Shown: positions 1 to 8,084 of the stretch, piece by piece
Layout: each line of letters begins with the position of its first letter
Position numbering within the stretch: position 1 is the stretch's first letter
NCBI GenBank assembly: GCA_040384645.1
Contig: JAZKIX010000068.1
Location: 1-26,161 of the forward strand
DNA: 26,161 bases
Reading direction: 5' to 3'
From: JAZKIX01 sp040384645
Lineage (GTDB): Bacteria > Pseudomonadota > Gammaproteobacteria > Burkholderiales > Burkholderiaceae_D
Notes under the pieces: generated by a model
The model's input: the letters and a program-made list of their open reading frames with translations, nothing else
Database searches by the model: none
What the model was told of the DNA's origin: nothing
Program-made: the position numbers and the translations under genes

Positions 1-17
1 ATAATTTTCGGCTGTTT

Positions 18-94
18 GGTGATATAGCTCAGTTGGTTAGAGCACAGCACTCATAATGCTGGGGTCGGTGGTTCAAGTCCACCTATCACCACCA
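18..94 (+). tRNA. tRNA-Met (anticodon CAT)
   Basis: A full cloverleaf can be read. The acceptor arm GGTGATA (18-24) pairs with TATCACC (84-90), followed by discriminator A91 and an encoded CCA (92-94). The anticodon stem CAGCA/TGCTG encloses the loop CTCATAA with anticodon CAT. The T-arm carries GGTTCAAGTCC. A CAT anticodon can be elongator Met, initiator Met or lysidine-modified Ile; the paired first base of the acceptor stem argues against an initiator, so elongator Met is most likely. The gene sits at the edge of a defence-like region, and tRNA genes are common integration sites, but no direct repeat of its 3' end was noticed elsewhere in the window. Confidence 0.96.
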
Positions 95-128
95 AGAACA
101 CGTTTCAAGAAGTTCAGCGACGTACATT

Positions 129-170
129 AAACCCGCAACTCTCCCAGTGAGAATGCGGGTTTTTTGTTTT
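129..170 (+). terminator. Rho-independent terminator after tRNA-Met
   Basis: A nine-base-pair stem, AAACCCGCA (129-137) with TGCGGGTTT (154-162), is followed by a T-rich tract ending near 170. It lies 35 bases after the tRNA CCA end and should end the tRNA transcript. Confidence 0.85.
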
Positions 171-190
171 CCAGGCGTTTTTAACGACCA

Positions 191-363
191 CTGACATCCA
201 GAATTTTCCAGTTGGAGCAACTGGCGCACAGTCTCGGAAAAGGCCAGCGCGGGATTCACGGCGTCGCAGGTTCGGGCAAGACCCTGATCCTCATCTACTG
301 CGCCAACCAACAGCTTTACGCCCAATCCGACAGTCCGAGCCACAGGTGCCACTTTCACAGCTA
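191..363 (+). pseudogene. Relic of a NERD/UvrD helicase (Walker A region)
   Basis: From about 209 the plus strand reads LEQLAHSLGKG, then IHGVAGSGKTLIL, then IYCANQQL, before a stop at 361-363. This matches the intact helicase downstream at residues 236-270 (QEQLARSLGEG, IHGVAGSGKTLIL). The match extends back at nucleotide level to the shared ACATCCAG at about 194-201, but in another reading frame, so the upstream part is already disrupted. No start, nuclease domain or later helicase motifs remain. Codon-level differences from the downstream copy suggest a diverged paralogue rather than a very recent duplication. It is the remains of a second helicase gene between the tRNA and the J-domain gene. 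Confidence 0.7.
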
Positions 364-545
364 AGCAGCTACGCCCAGTCTTTTCGGCCAATGAATCGCC
401 CGTCAAATAAGCCTTGTCTCATTGATAAATTGTCTTGTTACAAAAAATTGGAAAAGGCCTCTTGTTCTTCAAATTGAAATGCTGCCGTTGAAAATATAGT
501 GATGGATGTCTTCATTGACCTCATTGGCAACTTCAACTTGGGCGT

Positions 546-1502
546 ATGAATCCCATGAAAACTAGGGATTATTATCAGGTGCTCGGCGTCGAACGCACTG
601 CATCGACGGCGGACATCAAGAAAGCGTACCGGAACCTTGCGCGCCAATTGCATCCTGATGTTTCCGCGGACCCTCAAGGTGAAGAAAAATTTAAGGTCGT
701 GGCGCTAGCCTATGCGACGTTGAAGAATCCCGAGAAACGTCGGCTCTACGACAAACTTCACAAACCTCCCGCCCAGGTACATCGTTCGCCACCGCCAGAC
801 CAGCAGGGACGAAATGAACCCCGTGCCAAAGACTTCGAAGATTTCGGCGCTACCGATATGCCGAACGCTGCCAAGTCACGTGCTCGTGACCAACAGCGAA
901 CGCAACAGCAGGCACCGGAGCCGGTGCCCGGTGAAAACCATGAGGTGTCCATGGCTGTCTCGCTGGAACAAATCTTCAATGGCGGTAGAGCCGAGGTTAC
1001 TGTGACCGCGTCAGAATACGACGCACGCGGCTTTTCCCGGCGTGTGTCGCATATTTACCAAGTAACCATTCCTAAGGGAGTAAGGGAAGGGCAACGTCTG
1101 CGGCTTGCCGGCAAAGGCGACGCAGGCCGCAACGGCGGTGCACCAGGCGACCTGCACATCGTCCTGACGATCAAGCCACATGCCCTATATCGCATGAAAG
1201 AGCGAGACTTATACCTCGATCTTCCCCTCCTACCCAGACTGGCCGCAATGGGCGGAACCGTCGAAATACCTACCTTGGCCGGCCCCGTGTCATTGAATAT
1301 CAGGGCAGGCACCACTTCTGGAAAACATCTGCGCCTTGCGAAACGCGGATTGCCGTCGCTGCATGGCGATGCGGGTGATCTGTATGCAGTCGTGCGAATA
1401 GTGGTGCGGGACGGAAAGCATACATTTGAACAGGAACTGAAAGCGCAACTTGCCGCCATGTCAGCAGCGAGGTCGAATTCAAAAGGATCGGCATCGCTTT
1501 GA
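546..1502 (+). CDS. cbpA: CbpA-like J-domain co-chaperone (class B DnaJ)
   Basis: This 318-residue protein begins with a J domain (about residues 8-71) carrying HPD at 36-38, which stimulates DnaK ATPase activity. A polar, Gln/Pro/Arg-rich linker (72-130) follows instead of a Gly/Phe region. The two beta-domains of a DnaJ C-terminal substrate-binding region run from about 134 to 300 (IPKGVREGQRLRLAGKG, then GDLHIVLTIKPH). There is no CxxCxGxG zinc finger, as expected of CbpA/DjlA-type class B proteins, and length fits CbpA. In Enterobacteria CbpA also binds curved DNA and is paired with the modulator CbpM; no cbpM follows here. The start could be Met1 or Met4 (555); neither has a clear Shine-Dalgarno, and an in-frame stop at 516-518 rules out earlier ATGs. 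The symbol is by family similarity. Confidence 0.88.
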   Translation: MNPMKTRDYYQVLGVERTASTADIKKAYRNLARQLHPDVSADPQGEEKFKVVALAYATLKNPEKRRLYDKLHKPPAQVHRSPPPDQQGRNEPRAKDFEDFGATDMPNAAKSRARDQQRTQQQAPEPVPGENHEVSMAVSLEQIFNGGRAEVTVTASEYDARGFSRRVSHIYQVTIPKGVREGQRLRLAGKGDAGRNGGAPGDLHIVLTIKPHALYRMKERDLYLDLPLLPRLAAMGGTVEIPTLAGPVSLNIRAGTTSGKHLRLAKRGLPSLHGDAGDLYAVVRIVVRDGKHTFEQELKAQLAAMSAARSNSKGSASL

Positions 1503-1878
1503 CGATGCAAGCGATGCCGGCCGCTTTAAATTCGCAATAAAACGGCTGTTGGCATGTGAGCCCTGTCATCGGCTCCCGCCGAAAATCGCGCCGAAGCAAG
1601 CTTGAATTTATATTCTTATAAATCAACGGCTTAAAAGGTTTTCTTAAAAGAACTAACCCCGCCTCTCCCCTTCTTCAAAAATGCACCGGCATTCAGCCCG
1701 CAAAGCTTGCTGCATCTAAAGAAGTGCTGATGTATTCCAACAGTCATTTAGTCTGACTCTTTAGCCCGACCCAATAGAATCAATGACTTATCTATTTGCA
1801 GTCGATTAACAGTTAAATAAATTAGCACTTCCACAATGACTAAAGGTAATATGCATCGAACCGCCCGGAGAAAGATGC
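1503..1878. other. Intergenic region, no gene seen
   Basis: This is 376 bases between the J-domain gene and the NERD helicase. Composition falls from GC-rich near 1550 to AT-rich after 1610. No terminator with a clean T tract and no plausible coding frame was seen. The helicase Shine-Dalgarno (GGAGAAAG, 1867-1874) lies at the right end. Confidence 0.6.
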
Positions 1879-3720
1879 ATGGCTACACTGATTCCCGCCA
1901 TCGGTTCATGCGTGTCGCGCATGACGTCCGGTGAGAAGCGATTTGCAACCCGTCTGGAAGACAAATTGGAAGACGACTACCTATGCTGGTACGACGTCTC
2001 CATCGGCGAGCGCACGCAGCATCCAGACTTTGTCATATGCCATCCCAGCCGTGGCTTGCTGATCCTTGAGGTCAAGGACTGGAAGCTCGACACCCTGCAC
2101 AGCATCGACAAGCAGCATGCAGCGATCCTGACCGATCAAGGCATCAAGCATGTACTCAATCCGCAAGAACAAGCACGGCAATACATGTTCGCGGTGACCA
2201 ACAAGCTGGAACGCGATCCGCAACTGATCTGGCCCAGCGGCTCCTTGAAAGGCAAGCCGCGCTTCCCCTACGGCCATGGCGTCGTTTTCGCCAACATCAC
2301 ACGCAAGCAATTCGATGGCGCCGATATGGGCGACGTGCTGCCGCCGCATCTGGTGATTTGCCAGGACGAGATGACCGACAGCGCCGATGTCGAAGCATTC
2401 CAGAAGCGACTATGGGACATGTTCCCGGTCAAATTCACGCTGAAGCTATCCTTGCCGCAGATCGACCGCATACGCTGGCACATGTTTCCGGAAGTGCGCA
2501 TCCCGGCGCAGCCAGACCTGTTTGCCGAGCCGGGCCAGACCGCGACCGAGATCCCGGAGATATTGCGCGTCATGGACATCCAGCAGGAGCAGCTGGCGCG
2601 CAGCCTCGGTGAAGGCCATCGCGTCATTCACGGCGTCGCAGGCTCAGGCAAAACCCTGATCCTCGGCTACCGCGCAGAACATCTGGCAAAGATCAGCCAG
2701 CGCCCGATTTTGATCCTTTGCTATAACAAAACGCTCGCCACCAAGCTGGCGCAGACCATGGAAATGAAAGGCCTGCAAGACAAGGTCAACGTGGTCAACT
2801 TCCATGCATGGTGCGTGCGCCAGTTAAATACTTATAACGTCGGCACACCGCCATCCAGCAAAGACACGTCCGCTTTCTTCGAAGCCTGCGTGGAGAAGGT
2901 GATCCGCTCCGTCGATCAAAAGCTCATCCCCGGCGAACAATACGGCGCGGTGCTGATCGATGAAGGCCACGACTTCAAACCGGAATGGTTCAAGCTCGTG
3001 GTGCAGATGATCCACCCCGAGTCCAATTCACTGCTGGTGCTGTACGACGATGCGCAATCGATCTACAACGGCCCGAAAAAACTGCGCTTCACCTTTTCCA
3101 GCGTCGGCGTGCAAGCCAAGGGCCGCACCACCATCCTCAAACTGAACTACCGCAACACGGCGGAAATCCTCTCCGTCGCCCGTGCATTTGCGGACGAGCT
3201 GCTATCGCCGAACGATACCGAAGAAGACCAGGCACCGACCGTGCAACCAATGAGCACTGGCCGGCGCGGGCCAAAGCCGCTATTGATCAAGCTGCCGACC
3301 ATCAAGGATGAGGTGGAATTTCTCGCCACAAAACTACTGGAAGCAAGCAGGACCGGCATGCCGTGGAACGACATGGCGATCATCTATCGGCACAAGGGAA
3401 TCGGCTACAAGCTCGTCGATGCGCTGAACCACAAATGCATTCCATTTCAATGGCAACAGGATAAAAACCATTCCTACTCGCCGCTGCACGACAGCGTGAA
3501 GCTGATCACGATGCACAGCAGCAAAGGGCTGGAATTTCCGCTGGTGTGCATTCCCGGCATCGGCGCGCCGACGAAAGAGAAAGAGGATTTGCAGGATGAA
3601 GCGCGCTTAATTTATGTGGCGATGACGAGGGCGACGCAGGAACTGGTGATGACGCATGGGGATGCGTCGGTGCTGGGGGAGAAGATGGCGAAGGCGATGG
3701 GTGTACTGGAGGTGATGTGA
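1879..3720 (+). CDS. NERD-domain nuclease / UvrD-like superfamily 1 helicase
   Basis: The 613-residue protein has an N-terminal NERD (nuclease-related) domain with the PD-(D/E)xK core: GE at 18-19, PD at 49-50 and EVK at 64-66. A superfamily 1 helicase follows: Walker A GVAGSGKT (252-259), Walker B with VLIDEGHDF (358-366), DDAQSIY (390-396), NYRN (423-426), motif V TMHSSKGLEF (544-553) and motif VI VAMTRA (580-585). It should unwind DNA with ATP and may nick it. NERD-helicases are often found in defence and mobile regions, and this one sits beside a defence operon and a toxin-antitoxin relic. The start at 1879 has a good Shine-Dalgarno (GGAGAAAG, 1867-1874). All core motifs are intact. Whether it acts in repair or phage defence cannot be read from sequence. 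Confidence 0.9.
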   Translation: MATLIPAIGSCVSRMTSGEKRFATRLEDKLEDDYLCWYDVSIGERTQHPDFVICHPSRGLLILEVKDWKLDTLHSIDKQHAAILTDQGIKHVLNPQEQARQYMFAVTNKLERDPQLIWPSGSLKGKPRFPYGHGVVFANITRKQFDGADMGDVLPPHLVICQDEMTDSADVEAFQKRLWDMFPVKFTLKLSLPQIDRIRWHMFPEVRIPAQPDLFAEPGQTATEIPEILRVMDIQQEQLARSLGEGHRVIHGVAGSGKTLILGYRAEHLAKISQRPILILCYNKTLATKLAQTMEMKGLQDKVNVVNFHAWCVRQLNTYNVGTPPSSKDTSAFFEACVEKVIRSVDQKLIPGEQYGAVLIDEGHDFKPEWFKLVVQMIHPESNSLLVLYDDAQSIYNGPKKLRFTFSSVGVQAKGRTTILKLNYRNTAEILSVARAFADELLSPNDTEEDQAPTVQPMSTGRRGPKPLLIKLPTIKDEVEFLATKLLEASRTGMPWNDMAIIYRHKGIGYKLVDALNHKCIPFQWQQDKNHSYSPLHDSVKLITMHSSKGLEFPLVCIPGIGAPTKEKEDLQDEARLIYVAMTRATQELVMTHGDASVLGEKMAKAMGVLEVM

Positions 3721-4046
3721 TGGCTGACTTTTTTGCTAAGTGACGGGCGCCTCGAAACAGATATCGTGTTTGCTATTTATGTCGCGTCCGACCCGACATG
3801 TGCATTGGGTTTCACACTATGCTCAAATATTGACGAGCGATTGCTGCAGATAGTAATGGAGTAACTTGAAAGTCAACTATCGACCGGAAGGGCATCTTCG
3901 CGACACCTTCGTACTCGACTGCTATGCAGCGATTGTGGCCATTCGATAAGACCTTTAATGACTAGTATTGTGCCAAAAAAGAAAGATTTCTTAATAATTA
4001 CTTTTGAGATACGCTGTTCAAAATCCAATTCAACTCTCGCGACCCT
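3721..4046. other. Intergenic region before the ABC-3C operon
   Basis: This is 326 bases with a sharp shift from the GC-rich helicase gene to AT-rich sequence after about 3950. The promoter of the downstream operon should lie here, but no convincing -35/-10 pair was found. A candidate TTGTGG (3933-3938) has no good partner. No terminator was seen for the helicase gene. Confidence 0.5.
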
Positions 4047-5285
4047 ATGATCGAATTCACAAAAAAATCTGATAAAAAGAATCTTATTCTGTTCGTCCAT
4101 GGATTCACGGGCGGATCGGAAACATGGAAGAATGAGGTACACGGCTCTTATTATGATCAACTTTCTAAAATCAAATTTATAGACGAGAATTTTGACATTG
4201 CTAAATTTGAATACTTTAGCAAACTATTAAATTTATTTGCGACCACGAGCTCTACGCTGAAATGGTTATCAAATATATTCGCGACAAAAATACTTAAGTC
4301 TGAGTCAAATTTGGGCATCGGCGAGATCGCACAACTACTAAGAACGCAAATTCGATTTAACTTAAAGGATTACGAAAATGTAATCATTGTTGCGCATAGC
4401 ATGGGCGGCCTCGTAGCCAAAACATGTGTGATTGGTGACATGAAAGAATACGATCAGACCAAAATTAAATTAATAATGTCACTGGCTGTCCCTCATTTGG
4501 GCAGCGATATTGCTACATATAGTTCGCTGTTGAGCGGCAATCTACAAACTAAAGATCTCACGCCTCTGGGGAAATTCCTGCCAGATCAAAACAATCAGTG
4601 GCTTCAGCTCGAACATAAGCCTCCCATAAAGTATTTTTATGGCACTTATGATAACGTCGTAACCAAGCAGAGTGCTGTGGGAACTGATGTTACGCCACAA
4701 GACATAATTGCTTGCGACGACAATCACACGTCTATTTGTAAGCCCGCTGGGCAAACAAGTATTCCTATCGTAGCCGTGATCCAATTTTTGCAAGAATTCA
4801 TAAACGAACCTCCAAAAGGAAATCTAGAATTTCATAAACTGGCTGATGAATCGCAGTTTTCAGATGAGTACTTTGCATTAAAGTTACTTGTGGCTGGTGT
4901 TCATACCGCTACTGTAAAACACTCGAAAGAACATTTTTTAAACGCTGAATACGCCAGAAAATTTTTCAGTAATAGCGCTGACCAAAGAACACTCTTGGAT
5001 TTGTACTCCAAAATTCGGACGATATATCAGGACTGCTACGACAATCACGCAAGTAATGAAGAGATTAATTCCGGCAAGCTTGTTGCTGAAGTTCATCAGA
5101 AGATTGTTAGCGAGGATTCGGGTTATCTGAAAAGCGCATTACCTCTTATTCAAGCCCTACATAAAAAAGGAATGTTGCACCAACTGGCAAATGATATGTC
5201 AGACGACATTTGGTGGAGCGATAACCGGTCTGTGGAAGCATTAGAGAACATAAAAAACGTCGCAGGCAGCGCTAATGGAAAATAA
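4047..5285 (+). CDS. ABC-3C effector: alpha/beta-hydrolase (lipase-like) with C-terminal ABC-3C domain
   Basis: The N-terminal half (about 10-252) of this 412-residue protein is an alpha/beta-hydrolase. It has an oxyanion-type HGFTGG (18-23), a nucleophile elbow AHSMGG with Ser118, a likely acid Asp202 in GTYDNVV and a likely His227 in DDNHTS. The family includes lipases and acyl-esterases, so lipid hydrolysis is plausible but the substrate is unknown. The C-terminal part (about 270-392, including LVAEVHQKI and KKGMLHQLANDM, then IWW) resembles the domain that tethers varied effectors in ABC three-component systems. No signal peptide is visible, so it probably acts from the cytoplasm. The gene overlaps the next by 11 bases, suggesting translational coupling. 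The start at 4047 lacks a clear Shine-Dalgarno; an in-frame stop at 4005-4007 limits extension. The gene is distinctly AT-rich compared with its flanks. Confidence 0.85.
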   Translation: MIEFTKKSDKKNLILFVHGFTGGSETWKNEVHGSYYDQLSKIKFIDENFDIAKFEYFSKLLNLFATTSSTLKWLSNIFATKILKSESNLGIGEIAQLLRTQIRFNLKDYENVIIVAHSMGGLVAKTCVIGDMKEYDQTKIKLIMSLAVPHLGSDIATYSSLLSGNLQTKDLTPLGKFLPDQNNQWLQLEHKPPIKYFYGTYDNVVTKQSAVGTDVTPQDIIACDDNHTSICKPAGQTSIPIVAVIQFLQEFINEPPKGNLEFHKLADESQFSDEYFALKLLVAGVHTATVKHSKEHFLNAEYARKFFSNSADQRTLLDLYSKIRTIYQDCYDNHASNEEINSGKLVAEVHQKIVSEDSGYLKSALPLIQALHKKGMLHQLANDMSDDIWWSDNRSVEALENIKNVAGSANGK

Positions 5286-5781
5286 GATTCCCTATATAAA
5301 TCCAGATCAGGATGTCAATATCAATATTGGAATATTGATGCTTGTGATCCTATTTTTAGGGAAATCAATTCGCGGAATTCCTCTGCTTAACAATGACCGG
5401 TTGCTTTTGTTCCTCTATATTATGAAAAACCCAGTAATTTTAGATAACGTTTTGGAACAAGTAGGGCGTAGGGAAATTTCCTTAACGAACATAGAATCAT
5501 ATTCTGTTGGAAGCATCGCTGTAAATCTCGATCCACTTTTTGATCGAGCTTGGCTTAAGAGTCTCTTGATGCGACTATCTGCGATGGATTATCTAGATGT
5601 TACATACAGGAAAAACGATGGGTTTATGTATTTACTCACTGAGACTGGAAGAAAAGTTGCCGAAAATATTAGTGGTCCGCATTTTGATCGTCTTAAAGAG
5701 TATCTTAAAAATCTGGATACATTGAAGTCGGAATCGACACCAAACTTGAACCGCCTGCTTAACAATATATTCCGGCATTAA
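5275..5781 (+). CDS. ABC-3C middle component (winged-helix-like)
   Basis: This 168-residue protein starts inside the end of the hydrolase gene (ATGGAAAATAA overlap) and ends three bases before the ATPase start. The N-terminus (DQDVNINIGILMLVILFLGK) and the segment NNDRLLLFLYIMKNP resemble the small middle components of ABC-3C systems. The C-terminal half (WLKSLLMRLSAMDYLDV, then FMYLLTETGRKVA) has the pattern of a winged helix with its wing. In this system type it is thought to link effector and ATPase, possibly contacting DNA or an invader molecule. The hydrophobic N-terminal stretch is short and interrupted and is read as buried core rather than a membrane anchor. The assignment rests on context plus this pattern; the exact middle-component subfamily cannot be named without a profile search. 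Confidence 0.75.
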   Translation: MENKIPYINPDQDVNINIGILMLVILFLGKSIRGIPLLNNDRLLLFLYIMKNPVILDNVLEQVGRREISLTNIESYSVGSIAVNLDPLFDRAWLKSLLMRLSAMDYLDVTYRKNDGFMYLLTETGRKVAENISGPHFDRLKEYLKNLDTLKSESTPNLNRLLNNIFRH

Positions 5782-5784
5782 AAA

Positions 5785-7767
5785 ATGACTAATCACTCCA
5801 GCATTATCGTTAGAAAATTAATATTAGTAGGTCACCGTAAGGACTATCAACTTTCGTTCGAAGCAGGTATCAATATTATCTATGGCGATTCCGCGACTGG
5901 CAAATCTAGCATCTTGGAGCTGATAAATTATCTCTTGGGCTCGTCAAAGTTTATTTACGATGAGGAAATTGAAACGTCGGTAAAGTATGCTGCACTTGAA
6001 GTAGAGCTGAATGGAGTAACCTATTCGGTAAAACGGGATATTTTTTCTCCGAACAAACAGATAGAGGTTTATGCGTCAGATTTCTCTTCGGTTACTAATA
6101 TATTTCCCAAGAAATATGCACCTAATTATTCGGCAGGTGAAGGAGAAGACGGCTTCTTTTCTGATTTTTTGCTAGAGTCGCTAAACCTCCCAGTGCTTAA
6201 GGTTCGCGAGGCACCGTCGCAATCTGATTCACCGATGATACGACTGAGCTTTAGAGATCTTTTCAAATATCTCTACCTGAAGCAGGATGACGTTGGCAGT
6301 AAACAGTTATTAAGCATTGCTAATGGTGCTTTGTATTCTAAGAATAAGCAGACATTTCGATACATTTTCAATCTTTTAGATTCGAGCATAACCGAGCTCG
6401 AGCAGGATATTTCAAATGTAAGCACAAAAAAGGCGGCGTTGGAACGAAAGTACAAATCGGTTTCCGAGTTTCTTAGGGAAACGCAAATTGAGACTGCGAT
6501 AAACCTGAGCGACCAAAGCAATGAGCTTCAAGCTCAGGCTAATTTGTTGAGTACGGAGCTTCAAAGGATCAATTCATCAATGGTGGCCAACAACGAAACT
6601 TACTCTTTCTTGAAAGATTCATTAGATGTGTTCTCCATAAAGTTAATGGCTGCAAACGGGGCACGGAAAGAAAGCCAACAATCGGTCGAGCGTTTCTCTA
6701 GACTAAAAAATGATTACATTAGTGACATCGAAAAACTCAAAGGAATACAAAACGCGCGGATTATCATCGGAGTTCCCACCAATGCCGCCTTTAATTGTCC
6801 GATTTGTGACACCCAAGTCGATCTCGCATGCATTAAGGAAGCTTACAAAATAGATGAGAGTGACAAGGCCAACCATGAAATCAACGCGCTAACCCGGCGT
6901 ATTCGGGACTTAGACAACTTAATTCAAGGCGAGAGGGATAAACTCTTCAATCTGAATCAAGAGAGCGAAGTGCTCGCGCAAGATCAAGCCAAGGCGCGGC
7001 AACTTCTTGATGAGGAGTCACAGCAAATGATCACGCCCTATCTTTCTGAGCGCGATGGTATTGCTGCAGAGTTAGCAACAGTGAACGAAAAAATAAGGCA
7101 ATCAGGCCATTTGTTAAAAATACGGAATCAGCAACAGTTAATTTTTGCAGAAATAGAAAAATTAGAATTTAATATAGCAGGATTGCAAGAAAAATTAAGT
7201 AACTTGCGTAAGGATGCTCCGTCTATAACGGAAATACTTGAGAGTCTCGGTGATCTTCTTCGTAAATTTTTAGTGACAGTGAATATCAAAGATCCTCGTA
7301 ATATAGCTATTAATTCGTCGAACTTCCTTCCGATATTGCGAAATCGGAACTACGTCGATATCACATCAGGAGGCCTTCGAACGATTCTATCGATAGGCTA
7401 CTTTTTAAGCTTATTTGAGCAGTCGTTCTTACGTACCGCCAACATGCCTGCTTTTCTTATGATAGATACTGTTGGAAAATATTTAGGTAAAACGCAGTCA
7501 AAATATAATGAAACGGTTCGAACCGATGACGAAAAGGAGAATGTTTCGGATCCACTTAAATACAGCAATATGTATGAATACATGATCAGTTTGGCTGATC
7601 GTGCGGCTGTTAAGGGGATCCCGTGTCAAATAATCTTGGTTGATAATGACGTACCTTTGGCAATTCAACAGAAATACGCTGGTTTCGTTACAGCACACTT
7701 TAGTTCAGAAGGCGAAAACGGCCTTCCGTTTGGCCTTATTGATGACGCCCACTTGCAGAAAAATTAA
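5785..7767 (+). CDS. ABC-3C ATPase (DUF3732-like, SMC/Rad50-type)
   Basis: This 660-residue ABC ATPase has split nucleotide-binding halves. The N-terminal half has Walker A GDSATGKSS (34-42) and a likely Q-loop Gln167 (LYLKQDD). Long helical segments (about 200-320 and 355-475) suggest a coiled-coil hairpin, with a CPIC motif (338-341) at its apex like the Rad50 zinc hook. The C-terminal half has the signature TSGGLRT (527-533), Walker B FLMID (557-561) and a terminal strand IILVDND (616-622). Walker B is followed by Thr rather than the usual catalytic Glu (DTVGKYLG), a departure also known in DUF3732-type proteins. It probably senses a nucleic-acid or replication intermediate and licenses the hydrolase effector, as proposed for ABC-3C systems. 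It is the last gene of a three-gene operon. Confidence 0.88.
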   Translation: MTNHSSIIVRKLILVGHRKDYQLSFEAGINIIYGDSATGKSSILELINYLLGSSKFIYDEEIETSVKYAALEVELNGVTYSVKRDIFSPNKQIEVYASDFSSVTNIFPKKYAPNYSAGEGEDGFFSDFLLESLNLPVLKVREAPSQSDSPMIRLSFRDLFKYLYLKQDDVGSKQLLSIANGALYSKNKQTFRYIFNLLDSSITELEQDISNVSTKKAALERKYKSVSEFLRETQIETAINLSDQSNELQAQANLLSTELQRINSSMVANNETYSFLKDSLDVFSIKLMAANGARKESQQSVERFSRLKNDYISDIEKLKGIQNARIIIGVPTNAAFNCPICDTQVDLACIKEAYKIDESDKANHEINALTRRIRDLDNLIQGERDKLFNLNQESEVLAQDQAKARQLLDEESQQMITPYLSERDGIAAELATVNEKIRQSGHLLKIRNQQQLIFAEIEKLEFNIAGLQEKLSNLRKDAPSITEILESLGDLLRKFLVTVNIKDPRNIAINSSNFLPILRNRNYVDITSGGLRTILSIGYFLSLFEQSFLRTANMPAFLMIDTVGKYLGKTQSKYNETVRTDDEKENVSDPLKYSNMYEYMISLADRAAVKGIPCQIILVDNDVPLAIQQKYAGFVTAHFSSEGENGLPFGLIDDAHLQKN

Positions 7768-7936
7768 AATTTAGCACGGTAGGGCGGATGAGGCCAGTCC
7801 GTATTCTCATCAAATTCGATGCTGATCAAGGTGGCGATGTCGGAAGTTGAAACCCGTTTTGAACGTGCCCAAGTCTTGCAGCAGGCATTGTGGTCCGAAA
7901 GCTAAACATAACTGATCTCTTTGAAGCGAAAGCCAA
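7768..7936. other. Spacer between ABC-3C operon and toxin-antitoxin locus
   Basis: Short peptides can be read on both strands here. One is a 28-residue plus-strand frame at 7819-7905 (MLIKVAMSEVETRFERAQ...). The other is a minus-strand frame ending at the ABC ATPase stop with DENTDWPHPPYRAKF. Either could be a gene fragment; neither could be identified. No terminator was recognised after the ATPase. Confidence 0.35.
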
Positions 7937-8084
7937 TTTGTCCAATCAAATTGTTTGCCCATCGTTATTGGACAAATAAAATTACTAAACTAATCTTGAC
8001 GTCTTTTCTATTAATTAATTAATTAATATTGTCCAATATATTCAAATGTCCAATAAAAATGGACGCCAGACAAAAATGGACAAA
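7937..8084 (+). promoter_or_regulatory. Operator array and promoter of the AbiEi-like antitoxin
   Basis: A perfect ten-base inverted repeat, TTTGTCCAAT (7937-7946) and ATTGGACAAA (7967-7976), is separated by 20 bases. More copies of the box follow: TTGTCCAAT at 8029-8037, TGTCCAAT at 8047-8054 over the first ATG, and ATGGACAAA at 8076-8084. A -35 candidate TTGACG (7996-8001) faces an AT-rich TTAA run (8010-8028) that could supply the -10, for example ATTAAT at 8018-8023. Boxes therefore flank the promoter on both sides. AbiEi antitoxins are known to repress their own promoter by binding inverted repeats, and this layout fits. That the protein binds these boxes is inference. Confidence 0.6.

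Noticed and set aside
3873..4160. Minus-strand frame before the ABC-3C operon
   Set aside because: It overlaps the hydrolase N-terminus, has no Shine-Dalgarno and reads like antisense of coding sequence.
7819..7905. 28-residue plus-strand peptide after the ABC ATPase
   Set aside because: Too short and without upstream signals or a recognisable family; noted only as a possible fragment.
8010..8028. TTAA tandem run as a phase-variable simple repeat
   Set aside because: Four-base units could slip, but the run is short and more simply read as the AT-rich -10 region.
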